A stretch of 64,000 nucleotides of DNA from Solimonas sp040066175 (GTDB taxonomy: Bacteria > Pseudomonadota > Gammaproteobacteria > Nevskiales > Nevskiaceae). The position numbers and the translations under genes were made by a program. The notes under the pieces are model-generated. The model was not told the origin of the DNA, did no database searches, and was given only the letters and a program-made list of their open reading frames with translations. The stretch spans positions 1-64,000 of the forward strand of contig NZ_JBEAAM010000014.1 in NCBI RefSeq assembly GCF_040066175.1, written 5' to 3'. Positions 32,102 to 41,315 of this stretch are shown here, in pieces; positions within the stretch are counted from its first letter, which is position 1; every line of letters starts with the position of its first letter.

Positions 32102-34522
32102 ATGTCGTCAGCGCAGACTTACAAGATCGCCATCGTCGGTTCCGGTCCGGGCGGACTGTCGGCGGCGTGTCGCGCGGCCGAGATGGGTGACTCGCACGTC
32201 CTGCTCGAAGCACAGCCGCACCTCTCCAACACCATCTACCGTTACCAGAAGGGCAAGCACGTCATGGCCGAGCCCAACGTGCTGCCCTTGCGCGCGTCGG
32301 CACGGTTCGAGGCCGGTACGCGCGAGAAGATACTCGGCGAATGGAACGAGGATGCAGCGGCGCGCAAGATCAACATCCGCCATCGCGCCGAAGTCACCAA
32401 GATCGAGAAGCTCGACGGCCATTTCCGGCTGACGCTGGGCTCGGGCGAGCACGTGCTATCCGAAGCGGTGGTGCTGGGCATCGGCGTACAGGGCAATCCG
32501 CGCAGGATGGGTGTGCCCGGCGAGGATCTGCCGAACATCCAGTACCAGCTGGATGACCCCGACGAGTACAAGGGCGAGACGATCGTGGTGGTCGGCGCCG
32601 GTGACGCGGCGATCGAGAACGCGGTGGCGCTGGCCAGGCAGAACAGCGTCCACATCGTCAATCGCAAGAACGAGTTCTCGCGCGCAAAGGACGGCAACAA
32701 CCAGCTGATCCTGAGCGCGATCGAGCAGGGCAAGCTGCGCTGCCACTACAACAGCGCGCCGGAAACGATCGAGGCGCTGCCGCCCGGCCATCCGAGCGGC
32801 AAGCCGATGCTGCTCAAGCTGAACTCGAAGGAAGGCACCGTCGAGATCCCGTGCGACCGCATCATCGCGCGCCTGGGCGCGACGCCGCAGCGCGAGTTCG
32901 TCGAGGCCTGCGGCATCCAGTTCCCGAACAAGGATCCCGCCGCCATTCCGCAGGTGTCGCCGACCTACGAGTCGAACGTGCCGGGGCTGTACATCATCGG
33001 TGCGCTGGCCGGCTATCCGCTGATCAAGCAGGCGATGAACCAGGGCTACGAGGTCGTCGAGTTCATCTGCAAGCGGCCGGTCAAGCCGGCCGACGAACCG
33101 ATCCTGCGCGAGAAGTTTGCAGCCTTCTCGAAGGACCCGGACGTCGAAGCCTTCCTCGACGTGCTCAACCGCCGCTCGCCGGTGATGGCGGCGATGAACC
33201 GCCTGCAGCTGCGCGAGTTCCTGCTCGAGAGCCGCATCTTCGCCCCCAGGGCCGGCGAGGTGCTTTACCAGGAAGGCGACTACGGCAATTCCGTCTTCAT
33301 CATCGTCTCCGGCGACGTCGGCGTGCGGCTCGACCCGCAGGATCCGGCCAAGCTGCGCACGATCAAGGCCGGCCGCATCTTCGGCGAGATGGCACTGATC
33401 TCCGGCCGCCCGCGCGCCGCGGCGGTGGTCGCCGGCAAGGACTGCGTGCTGATCGAAGTGCCGCGCCGGGCGATGCTCAAGCTGATCGCCGGCAACGAGC
33501 GCGTGCGCGAGTACATCGACCGCGTGTTCACGCTGCGCGCGCTGGAGCGCTACCTGCTGCCCGGCGCCGAGGATGCCCAGCTCAAGGAGATCGTCGATAC
33601 GGCGAAGCTGTGCCAGTTCAAGGCCAAGGATCCGATCTACGCGGCCGGCGACGCCGCCGAGCACATCCACCTGATCCGATCCGGTTCGGTGATGCTGTCC
33701 ACGCGGGTCGGCGGGCGCGACGTTGTGCTGCAGTATCTCGCCGCAGGCCAGTACTTCGGCGAGCTCGACGTCATCGCCGGCACCAGGCGCAGCTACGGTG
33801 CGCAGGCCGCGATCAAGACCGAGACGATCCGCATCGAGGCGAAACCCTTTCTCGACCTGCTGGCGAAGAATCCCGACATGCAGGCCGAGGTGCGCGAGCG
33901 CTTCCGCGGCCAGATCGAGCAGCGCCTGCAGATGGAGCGCGACCCGGAACGCGGCGCGCGCATCCACTTCCTGCTCGGCGAGGGACTGGGCGAGGCCACC
34001 GACGCGCTGCTGATCGACGAGTCGCTGTGCATCCGCTGCGACCAGTGCGAGAAGGCCTGCGCGGCGACGCACGGCAACGTCTCGCGCCTGAACCGGGAGG
34101 CCGGTGCGACCTTCGACAACCTGCACGTGCCGACCTCGTGCCGACACTGCGAGCATCCGCACTGCATGAAGGATTGCCCGCCGGATGCGATCCACCGCTC
34201 GCCCAACGGCGAGGTCTACATCCAGAACACCTGCATCGGCTGCGGCAACTGCGAGCGCAACTGTCCGTACGGCGTGATCCAGATGGGCGTGCAGTCGCCC
34301 GAGAAGCCGAGCCTGTGGCGCTGGCTGCTGCTCGGCCAGGGCCCTGCGCCGGGCAGCGAGCTGCACGACTATCCGAAGGGCTCGATCAAGAAGGCGGTGA
34401 AGTGCGACATGTGCGGTCCGCGCGCGGCCGGTCCGGCCTGCGTGCAGGCCTGCCCGACCGGGGCGGCGATCCGCGTCGGCCCCGAGGAATTCTTCGAGGT
34501 GCTGTCCGGTGGCGGAAGGTAG
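32102..34522 (+). CDS. FAD-dependent reductase fused to two cNMP-binding domains and a four-cluster ferredoxin
   Basis: An 806-residue cytoplasmic fusion. Residues 1-330 are a thioredoxin-reductase-like flavoprotein: FAD motif GSGPGG (13-18) and NAD(P) motif GAGDAA (about 166-171). The redox CxxC of true thioredoxin reductases is missing, so it is closer to ferredoxin-NAD(P) reductases of that fold. Residues about 370-480 are a cyclic-nucleotide-binding domain with an intact phosphate-binding cassette (FGEMALISGRPRAAAV, near 427). A second, more diverged one (FGELDVIAGTRRSYGAQA) follows near 552. From residue about 640, sixteen Cys in four groups (CIRCDQCEKAC, CRHCEHPHCMKDC, CIGCGNCERNC, CDMCGPRAAGPACVQAC) match a DmsB/NrfC-type subunit with four [4Fe-4S] clusters. 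I infer NAD(P)H-linked electron transfer gated by cAMP. The next gene starts four bases after the stop. Confidence 0.9.
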   Translation: MSSAQTYKIAIVGSGPGGLSAACRAAEMGDSHVLLEAQPHLSNTIYRYQKGKHVMAEPNVLPLRASARFEAGTREKILGEWNEDAAARKINIRHRAEVTKIEKLDGHFRLTLGSGEHVLSEAVVLGIGVQGNPRRMGVPGEDLPNIQYQLDDPDEYKGETIVVVGAGDAAIENAVALARQNSVHIVNRKNEFSRAKDGNNQLILSAIEQGKLRCHYNSAPETIEALPPGHPSGKPMLLKLNSKEGTVEIPCDRIIARLGATPQREFVEACGIQFPNKDPAAIPQVSPTYESNVPGLYIIGALAGYPLIKQAMNQGYEVVEFICKRPVKPADEPILREKFAAFSKDPDVEAFLDVLNRRSPVMAAMNRLQLREFLLESRIFAPRAGEVLYQEGDYGNSVFIIVSGDVGVRLDPQDPAKLRTIKAGRIFGEMALISGRPRAAAVVAGKDCVLIEVPRRAMLKLIAGNERVREYIDRVFTLRALERYLLPGAEDAQLKEIVDTAKLCQFKAKDPIYAAGDAAEHIHLIRSGSVMLSTRVGGRDVVLQYLAAGQYFGELDVIAGTRRSYGAQAAIKTETIRIEAKPFLDLLAKNPDMQAEVRERFRGQIEQRLQMERDPERGARIHFLLGEGLGEATDALLIDESLCIRCDQCEKACAATHGNVSRLNREAGATFDNLHVPTSCRHCEHPHCMKDCPPDAIHRSPNGEVYIQNTCIGCGNCERNCPYGVIQMGVQSPEKPSLWRWLLLGQGPAPGSELHDYPKGSIKKAVKCDMCGPRAAGPACVQACPTGAAIRVGPEEFFEVLSGGGR

Positions 34523-34526
34523 TTCC

Positions 34527-35528
34527 ATGATCACCCGCCTGCGCGGCCTCGTACTGCCGCCGCCGCGCGCCGCGCGCCACGAATCCTTCCTCGTCTATCG
34601 CGGCGCGTACTACCTGCGTGTCGCACTGATGCTGTGCATCCTGTCGATCGTGCTCTACGTGCTGCACGATCCGGTCGAAGGCAGGAGCGGCAGCACCTGG
34701 CTGGGCTACGCGCTGGGGATCCTGGGCGCCGGGTTGATCGTCTGGCTCGCCTGGCTGGGGGTGCGCAAGCGTCAGTTCGTCGAGGCGCGCATGCCGATGC
34801 AGGACTGGGTGTCGGCGCACGTGTACCTGGGCCTGTCGCTGCTGGTGATCGCGACGCTGCACGCGGCCTTCCAGGTCGGCTGGAACGTGCACACGCTCGC
34901 CTATGTGCTGATGGTGCTGGTGATCCTCAGCGGCCTCTACGGCATCCTCGCCTACGCGGTGCTGCCGACGCAGATCACGGCCAATCGCGAGGAGATGGAA
35001 TTCCGCGCGATGCTCGAAGAGATCGAGCAGCTCAACGAGTCGGCGCTGACGCTGGCCGACCGCATCGACCCGGAGACCCATGCCGTGGTCGCCCGTTCGG
35101 TCGGCAAGGTGCGGATCGGCGGTTCGGCCTGGGAGCAGCTCAGCGGCCGCTATCGCGCGGCCGATGAACCGGGCGCGCTGGACTCGTTCTTTTCGGTCAA
35201 GCGCAAGCAGCTGCAGGCGCTGGCCGCGGCGCCTGCCGCCGCTGCGGCGATGCCGCAGCGCGGTGGTCGCCAGGCGACGATCGCCTTCGTCGCCGACCAG
35301 CTGTTCGCGATGGGCAGCGGGCGGGGCGGCAAGCCGGATGCCAGCAGCGAGACCTTGCAGAAGCTGCTGCAGACCATCGCCAAGCGCAAGGCACTGCTCG
35401 AGCGCGTCAATCGCGACATCACGCTGCGCGCACGCCTCGCGGCCTGGCTCTACATCCACGTGCCGCTGACGGTTGCCTTGCTCGCGGCGCTGTTCGTGCA
35501 CGTCCTGTCGGTGTTCCTCTACTGGTAG
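34527..35528 (+). CDS. membrane protein with two His pairs, candidate dihaem cytochrome b
   Basis: A 333-residue inner-membrane protein with about five helices: near 29-47, 59-79, 97-116, 121-146 and 307-332. Helix 3 has His98 and His112 and helix 5 has His311 and His325, each pair 14 residues apart. That is the spacing by which bc1-type and related cytochromes b hold two haems between two helices. Residues 150-300 form a charged cytoplasmic segment with coiled-coil character. The natural reading is a quinone- or ferredoxin-linked electron carrier that passes electrons from the 32102 ferredoxin to the periplasmic cytochromes. I do not recognise the family, and b-haem binding is inferred from spacing only. 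ATG at 34527; AAGG (34516-34519) seven bases upstream is the likely ribosome site. Confidence 0.75.
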   Translation: MITRLRGLVLPPPRAARHESFLVYRGAYYLRVALMLCILSIVLYVLHDPVEGRSGSTWLGYALGILGAGLIVWLAWLGVRKRQFVEARMPMQDWVSAHVYLGLSLLVIATLHAAFQVGWNVHTLAYVLMVLVILSGLYGILAYAVLPTQITANREEMEFRAMLEEIEQLNESALTLADRIDPETHAVVARSVGKVRIGGSAWEQLSGRYRAADEPGALDSFFSVKRKQLQALAAAPAAAAAMPQRGGRQATIAFVADQLFAMGSGRGGKPDASSETLQKLLQTIAKRKALLERVNRDITLRARLAAWLYIHVPLTVALLAALFVHVLSVFLYW

Positions 35529-35542
35529 CGTGACCCGCCCGC

Positions 35543-37183
35543 ATGATCCTGATCCGACGCTTCGATCCCGAGGGGGCGCGCACCGAGCAGGGCTGCGAGG
35601 GGTCGATCTCGATCGGCCGGGCGACCGACAACACGATCCAGCTGCCGGGTCTGCTGGTGGCGCTGCACCACCTGCGCGTGTCCCCCGCCGGCGGCATGCG
35701 CCTGCAGATGGACGTGCTCAGCACGGCCGGCGTGATCGTCAATGGCGCGCCGGTCCAGGGCACGACCGAGCTACTGCCCGGCGATGAACTGGGCATCGGC
35801 GGTCATCGTGTCCACATCGGCGTCGATGACGCCCGGTCCGCGCCGGTGCTCGAGGTCCACGAACACGACGCCAGGGCCGCAGCGGAGCGAACGGGCGGGC
35901 AGTCGAGCCTGGACCGGGCCGGCTGGCGCATGCGCCGACCGGCGCTGATCGGTCTGGGGCTGGTCCTGGTGCTGACATTGATCGTGCCGCTGATCCTGAG
36001 GGCGCTGCCGTTGCCGGTCTGGGTCGGCGACTGGGCGCCGAGCGAGCGGCTGTGGTCGTCCGGACGCATCAGCAATGCGCACGCGCATTTTGGCCAGCAG
36101 TGCGGCGTCTGCCACGAAAGCCTGTTCGTGCGCGTGCGCGACCAGGCGTGCCTCGGCTGTCATGCGACGATCAAGCATCACGGCGACGACGCGCAGGGGA
36201 TGGCCGCCGCAGGGCTCGACGATCGCCGCTGTGCAAGCTGCCATTTCGAGCACGGCGACGCACACGCGGTGCTGCCGCAGCATCCGGCCACCTGTACGGG
36301 CTGCCACGCCACTCCGCAGGACTTCGCGGCGCTGTCCGGTGTCGGCGCGGTGACCGATTTTGCGCGCAAGCACCCGCCGTTCAGGACGACGGCCACGGTC
36401 CTCCGCGATGGACAGCGCGAAACGCGGCGCGCCGAGCTCACGCCCGGCACACGTGACCAGTCGGGGCTGATCTACCCGCACGACCTGCATCTCAACCCGA
36501 AGGGCATCCGCGGCGAGAACGGCAAGGAAGTGCTGCAGTGCGCGGACTGCCACCGGCCGGGTGCGGGCGACGTCGGTTTTGCGCCCGTGCGCTTCGAGCG
36601 CGATTGCCAGCGTTGTCACCAGCTCGACGTGACCCTCGGCGGCCTGCCGTTCCGGCTGCCGCATGGCGACAGCGATGCGGTGCGCAGCTTGCTGGAAGGC
36701 GCCGTCGGCATGAAGCCCGTCGCTGCGCCCAAGGCGGCCGACGTGCAGGGCGAAGACCGCCGCCGTCCCGGCGTGCGCGCCGAGCGCGGCGACGACACCG
36801 GTTCGGCGAGCGAGATCGACGGCATCTTCGAGCGCCAGGTGTGCGCCAAGTGCCACGAGGTCACGCGGACCGAGGGACAGGTCGTCGCGGTGTCCGCGCC
36901 GGCGCTGCGCCAGACCTGGATGCCGATGGCGCGCTTCACGCACGCACCGCACCAGTGGGTGTCCTGTGAAGTCTGTCACGCGGCGAGCACGAGTTCGGAC
37001 TCGAACGACCTGCTATTGCCGCAGATCGAGACTTGTCGCGGCTGTCATGGCGGCGTAGGCTCGGACGGCAAAATCCAATCCACCTGCATCGACTGTCATC
37101 GCTTTCATCAGGCGGCGACGCTGTCGATGAGCAAGTTGCCGGGGAAACTTGCCAATGCGCAGACGTCGGAGATGGTGCGGTAG
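35543..37183 (+). CDS. FHA domain - membrane helix - decahaem cytochrome c fusion
   Basis: A 546-residue protein of unusual build. Residues 1-100 are a forkhead-associated fold (SISIGRATDNTIQL, then GVIVNGAPV, then LLPGDELGIGGHRVHI). A linker leads to one membrane helix (about 133-155, LIGLGLVLVLTLIVPLIL). The rest, from residue 187 to 514, has ten CxxCH haem-binding motifs (CGVCH, CLGCH, CASCH, CTGCH, CADCH, CQRCH, CAKCH, CEVCH, CRGCH, CIDCH). There is no cleavable signal, so the FHA domain is cytoplasmic and the haems periplasmic. In the FHA domain the GR arginine (Arg26) is kept, but the Ser-Arg of the phosphothreonine loop is replaced by Ala40-Leu41. FHA domains bind phosphothreonine proteins, and two Ser/Thr kinases are encoded nearby. 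Its end overlaps the next gene by 29 bases. Confidence 0.9.
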   Translation: MILIRRFDPEGARTEQGCEGSISIGRATDNTIQLPGLLVALHHLRVSPAGGMRLQMDVLSTAGVIVNGAPVQGTTELLPGDELGIGGHRVHIGVDDARSAPVLEVHEHDARAAAERTGGQSSLDRAGWRMRRPALIGLGLVLVLTLIVPLILRALPLPVWVGDWAPSERLWSSGRISNAHAHFGQQCGVCHESLFVRVRDQACLGCHATIKHHGDDAQGMAAAGLDDRRCASCHFEHGDAHAVLPQHPATCTGCHATPQDFAALSGVGAVTDFARKHPPFRTTATVLRDGQRETRRAELTPGTRDQSGLIYPHDLHLNPKGIRGENGKEVLQCADCHRPGAGDVGFAPVRFERDCQRCHQLDVTLGGLPFRLPHGDSDAVRSLLEGAVGMKPVAAPKAADVQGEDRRRPGVRAERGDDTGSASEIDGIFERQVCAKCHEVTRTEGQVVAVSAPALRQTWMPMARFTHAPHQWVSCEVCHAASTSSDSNDLLLPQIETCRGCHGGVGSDGKIQSTCIDCHRFHQAATLSMSKLPGKLANAQTSEMVR

Positions 37184-39305
37184 CGGTCAGGGAACGCTAT
37201 GGGCAACGGCGACGCTCGCGTTGCTGCTCGCGGGATGTTCCGGTGGCGATCGGCCGAGCGAAGTCGGTACGTCGCCGGGCGTCGATGCGCGGGGGCGCCC
37301 GTGCAGCGGACACTGCCAGACCGACAATCCCCAGCGGCTGGACGTCGCCGACGTGCAGCGCATCATCGCCCAGGGCGTCGCCGAGGCGAACGCGCGCGGC
37401 AGGCCGGCGACCTTCGTCGTCATCGATCGCGTCGGCAACGTGCTGGCCGCGTACCGCATGCCCGGCGCACCGCCGCGCATCAACGTCACGTCCGGCATCT
37501 ACGCGCCCACCGGGACCTTGATCAGCGGCGGTCTCGACAACGTCGCCATCGTGCCGACCGAGCTCGGCTCGCTGGCCAAGGCGCTGACCGCGATGTACTT
37601 CTCGTCCGAGGGCAACGCGTTCACCTCGCGCACCGGCGGCCAGGTGATCCAGGAACACTTCAATCCGGGTGAACCGCGCACGCCGGGCGGCGCGCTGTTC
37701 GGTGTGCAGATCAGCCAGCTGCCGTGCTCGGACATCTCGCGGCGCTTCAATGGCATCGGTCCCGATCCCGGTCCGCACCGCTCGGCGATCGGCTTCGGCG
37801 CCGATCCGGGCGGACTGCCGCTGTACAAGCAGGGCGTCACGGTCGGCGCGGTCGGCGTCATCGCCGACGGCGTGTACGGCGTGGACAAGGTCATCACCGA
37901 TGACGACCGCGACGCCGATCCCGACGGCAACATCGACGAGCTGATCGCCACGGCCGCGACCTTCGGTTTCGGCGCGCCGCGCGACCGGCGCGCCGACGTG
38001 ATCACGCTCGAGGGCAAGACTGCGCGCTTCGCCGACGTCGATTTCGAGGATCTGCGGACGTTCGGCCAGCTGCTGGCGCAGCAGACGCCGGCCTTCGATC
38101 CCTTGCCGCCGCTCGATGACGATGTCGGGCTGATCGCGATCCGCGGCTACGCCAACGCGCAGGTCGCAGCCGGCACGCGCTTCGGCTTGCCGGAATCGGG
38201 GATCCGCGCTGCCGATACCGTGACGGATGCGCCGGGGCTGGCCGCGGCGGACGGCTTCGTCATCGTCGATGAGAACAACCAGAATCGCTTCCCGGCCAGG
38301 GCCGGTGCCGGCGCCGGCGGTCTGACGAAGGCCGAGGTCGAGGCGCTGCTGGTCAAGTCGGTCGCACTGGCCAACCGCGCCCGCAGCCAGGTGCGCAGGC
38401 CACTCGGCTCGTCCGCCGGGATCCACCTGGTGATCGTGGACATCAACGGCGACATCGTCGGCGCCGCGCGCACGCGCGACGCGCTGGTCGATGCGATCGA
38501 CGTCAACGCGCAGAAGGCGCGCAGCGCGCTGTACTTCTCCAAGGCCGGCGGTGCGCCGCGTCTGGCGGCGCTGCCGCCGGCGGAATACATCAATGCCGGT
38601 CCGCCGGCGCCGGGCGGCGTGCTGCCCGATCCGCCGACGCTGCGGCGCGAGGCCATCGGCCAGTACGCGTCGAACTTCCGCAACTTCCTCGGCGCGGAGT
38701 TCGGCGACTTCGCCTTCTCGACGCGCGCGATCGGACTGATCGGCCGGCCGTTCTATCCGGACAACATCGACGGCAATCCGCCCGGGCCGCTGTCCAAGCC
38801 GGGCGGCGAGTGGAGCATCTTCTCCACCGGCCTGCAGCTGGACCTCGTTTACAACGCGGTGATCCGGCATCTGGCGTTCGTGCTCGGGGTCGCGCCCACC
38901 GATCTGCCGGCCGATCCGGATCGACCGCTGGTCGGTGCCGGCTGCACCGGATACAGCCCGATCACCGACATCCTCGACGGTGCACCGGAGCAGGCGAATC
39001 CCATCCCCGAAATCCGCAACGGCATCACGCTGTTCGCCGGCGGCTTTCCGATCTATCGCGGTAACCAGCTGATCGGTGCGATCGGTCTGTCCGGCGATGG
39101 CCTGGAGCAGGACGACTTCCTGCCGTTCCTGGCCATCGACCAGGTCGGCAAGGAACTGGGTCCCGGCAGCATCAACAACGCGCCGCAGGCGATCCGTGCC
39201 GACCAGCTCAGGCCCGGCGGCTTCGACGTCAACCTGCGCTACGTGATCTGTCCGCAGTCGCCCTTCCTCGATTCCGACGTCCAGGAGGTCTGCAATGGTC
39301 TCTAG
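37155..39305 (+). CDS. lipoprotein with two GlcG/HbpS-like domains
   Basis: A 716-residue lipoprotein. The signal peptide ends in the lipobox LLLAGC (Cys28), with Ser at +2, which favours the outer membrane. Two copies of a GlcG/HbpS (DUF336) fold can be seen: near residue 57 (VQRIIAQGVAEANARGRPATFVVIDR is split by the family's VIDRVGNVLAAYRMPGA strand pair) and near residue 395 (LANRARSQ, then HLVIVDINGDIVGAART). HbpS-type domains bind haem or cobalamin or act as redox sensors. An EF-hand-like loop (DADPDGNIDEL) lies in the first half. Encoded between two decahaem cytochromes, it may be a surface redox partner. The function is not established. Confidence 0.8.
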   Translation: MRRRRRWCGSGQGTLWATATLALLLAGCSGGDRPSEVGTSPGVDARGRPCSGHCQTDNPQRLDVADVQRIIAQGVAEANARGRPATFVVIDRVGNVLAAYRMPGAPPRINVTSGIYAPTGTLISGGLDNVAIVPTELGSLAKALTAMYFSSEGNAFTSRTGGQVIQEHFNPGEPRTPGGALFGVQISQLPCSDISRRFNGIGPDPGPHRSAIGFGADPGGLPLYKQGVTVGAVGVIADGVYGVDKVITDDDRDADPDGNIDELIATAATFGFGAPRDRRADVITLEGKTARFADVDFEDLRTFGQLLAQQTPAFDPLPPLDDDVGLIAIRGYANAQVAAGTRFGLPESGIRAADTVTDAPGLAAADGFVIVDENNQNRFPARAGAGAGGLTKAEVEALLVKSVALANRARSQVRRPLGSSAGIHLVIVDINGDIVGAARTRDALVDAIDVNAQKARSALYFSKAGGAPRLAALPPAEYINAGPPAPGGVLPDPPTLRREAIGQYASNFRNFLGAEFGDFAFSTRAIGLIGRPFYPDNIDGNPPGPLSKPGGEWSIFSTGLQLDLVYNAVIRHLAFVLGVAPTDLPADPDRPLVGAGCTGYSPITDILDGAPEQANPIPEIRNGITLFAGGFPIYRGNQLIGAIGLSGDGLEQDDFLPFLAIDQVGKELGPGSINNAPQAIRADQLRPGGFDVNLRYVICPQSPFLDSDVQEVCNGL

Positions 39306-41313
39306 AGTCGGGATGGGAATCGTGCTGGCCCTGTGCGTTCTCGCTGCGCAGGCGCAGGACGACCGTCGGCGTCCCGGCGAACGTCCGGGCCGTGAGACGG
39401 AGCTGCCCGCCGAACCCCGGCCGACGGCGAGCCCGAAGCCCGTCGTCGAGCCGAAGGAAGCGCTGCCGGCGCCGCGCATCGGCGTCGAGCGGCGCCGGCC
39501 CGGAGAAGCGGCGGCCAGCGTCGAGCAACCGGCCGGTGAAGCGACGGTGCCCGCCGAGTCGGTCTCGCCGCGCATCGGTGCGTCCGAGCGTCGCCGACCG
39601 GGCCAGCCGGAGTACACGCGGCCTGGTGCTTCCGGCGAGCGCGGCGAACCGGGTTCGCCGCTGCGCGGTCAGCGCGTCCCGTTCGCGCCCAACAAGGCCA
39701 CCGGCTTGAAGCCGGTGGCCAAGCCGGGCTCCGACGCCGAGTTCCGCAAGGAGCCGGTGGCGGACCGCTGGCAGCTGACACGGGCGCTGGGCCTGACCGA
39801 CTATCCCTGGTACGACCCGTATCACCAGAACACGCTGAAGGCCGACCGCCCGGTGTTCGGTGAGTACTGGTTCTTCAACGCCAACATCGTGTCGGACACG
39901 GTCGTCGAGCCGCGCCGCTTCCCGATCCCGGTGGCACCACAGGGCGAGAACGGACCCGGCCAGTCCGACCTGATCGGCAAGGGCGAGCAGCTCGTGCTGG
40001 CGCAGAACCTCGGGATCGGCCTGGTGCTGTACAAGGGCAACACCACCTTCATGCCGCCGGACTGGGAGTTCCGTTTCACCCCGGTGTTCAACATCAATTA
40101 TGCGCAGGTCGAGCAGAACCGCGTGCTCAACATCGATCCGACCGAGGGCGACACGCGCGAGGACGGCCACATCGGCGTCCAGGATCTGTTCATCGACAAG
40201 CACCTGTGGGACAACAGCGCGCGCTACGACTTCAACAGCCTGCGCATTGGCATCCAGCCGTTCAATGCCGACTTCCGCGGCTTCCTGTTCCGCGACGAGA
40301 ACCTGGGCATCCGCCTGTTCGGCAATTTCCACAACAACTACTACCTCTACAACCTCGCCTGGTTTCGGCGCATCGAGAAGGACACCAATTCGGGTCTCAA
40401 CGATCTCGGCGAACCGCTGCGCAAGGACGACGTCTTCGTCGCGAATCTGTACTGGCAGGATCTGCCGGTGCTGGGCATGACCAGCGAGATCGTCGCGCTC
40501 TACAACCGCAACCGCGAAGGCGACGAGGCGTCCTACTTCAACAACAACGGCTTCATCGAGCGCCCGGCCTCGATCGGCATCGAAAAGCCGCGCAGCTACG
40601 ATGCCTATTACCTCGGCCTCAATGGTGACGGTCATTTCGGCCGCCTCAACTTCACGGGCTCGGCCTACCTGCTGACCGGCAACCAGACGCGTGGAGCGTT
40701 CGTCGATCGGGCCACGGATCTGTTCGCGTACTTCCTCGCCGCCGAGCTGTCGATGGATTTCGACTGGCGGCGGTTCCGCATCAACGCGCTGTACGCCTCC
40801 GGTGACGACGATCCCTACGACGACCTCGAAAAGGGTTTCGACGCCGTGTTCGAGAATGCCCTGTTCGCCGGCGCCGACACGAGCTTCTGGTACCGGCAGA
40901 ACGTGCCCTTGATCGGCGGCGGCGGCGTCGCCATCTCGGCGCGCAACGGCCTCCTCAATTCGCTGCGCAGTTCCAAGGACGAAGGCCAGTCGAACTTCAC
41001 CAACCCGGGGACGGTGCTGCTCGGCATCGGTGCGGACCTCGACCTGACGCCGCAGCTGCGCCTTTCGACCAATCTCAACCAGCTCGCCTTCGCCGACACC
41101 GCGGTGATCGAGGCGGCGCGCCAGCAGGCGAACATCGACCGCGACATCGGACTCGACGTGTCGCTGGCCGCGATCTGGCGGCCGTTTTTCACGCAGAACG
41201 TCGTGTTCCGCGCATCCGGGGCGGTGCTCGTCCCCGGCGGTGGCTACAAGGCGCTGTACGGCGATGACGAACTGCCGTACTCGGTTCTCCTGAATCTCAC
41301 GCTCACGTACTGA
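39295..41313 (+). CDS. predicted outer-membrane beta-barrel protein, possible electron-conduit porin
   Basis: A 672-residue exported protein. A signal peptide (to about AAQAQ, residue 21) is followed by a Pro/Arg-rich stretch to about residue 130 with a repeated RIG...ERRRPG motif, then a region rich in aromatic-ended alternating strands (YWFFNANIVSD, WEFRFTPVFNINYAQVEQ, YYLYNLAWFRR). It ends YSVLLNLTLTY, a typical barrel C terminus. I recognise no named family. Lying between a periplasmic decahaem protein and a large exported decahaem protein, it would suit the porin of an MtrAB-like porin-cytochrome conduit. That is inference from order and topology, not from sequence similarity. It overlaps the previous gene by 11 bases, and the next starts two bases after it. 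Confidence 0.72.
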   Translation: MVSRVGMGIVLALCVLAAQAQDDRRRPGERPGRETELPAEPRPTASPKPVVEPKEALPAPRIGVERRRPGEAAASVEQPAGEATVPAESVSPRIGASERRRPGQPEYTRPGASGERGEPGSPLRGQRVPFAPNKATGLKPVAKPGSDAEFRKEPVADRWQLTRALGLTDYPWYDPYHQNTLKADRPVFGEYWFFNANIVSDTVVEPRRFPIPVAPQGENGPGQSDLIGKGEQLVLAQNLGIGLVLYKGNTTFMPPDWEFRFTPVFNINYAQVEQNRVLNIDPTEGDTREDGHIGVQDLFIDKHLWDNSARYDFNSLRIGIQPFNADFRGFLFRDENLGIRLFGNFHNNYYLYNLAWFRRIEKDTNSGLNDLGEPLRKDDVFVANLYWQDLPVLGMTSEIVALYNRNREGDEASYFNNNGFIERPASIGIEKPRSYDAYYLGLNGDGHFGRLNFTGSAYLLTGNQTRGAFVDRATDLFAYFLAAELSMDFDWRRFRINALYASGDDDPYDDLEKGFDAVFENALFAGADTSFWYRQNVPLIGGGGVAISARNGLLNSLRSSKDEGQSNFTNPGTVLLGIGADLDLTPQLRLSTNLNQLAFADTAVIEAARQQANIDRDIGLDVSLAAIWRPFFTQNVVFRASGAVLVPGGGYKALYGDDELPYSVLLNLTLTY

Positions 41314-41315
41314 CC

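Noticed and set aside
32102..33100. Thioredoxin-disulphide reductase identity for the flavoprotein part
   Set aside because: The fold fits but the redox CxxC pair is absent from the NAD(P) domain, so disulphide reductase activity is unlikely.
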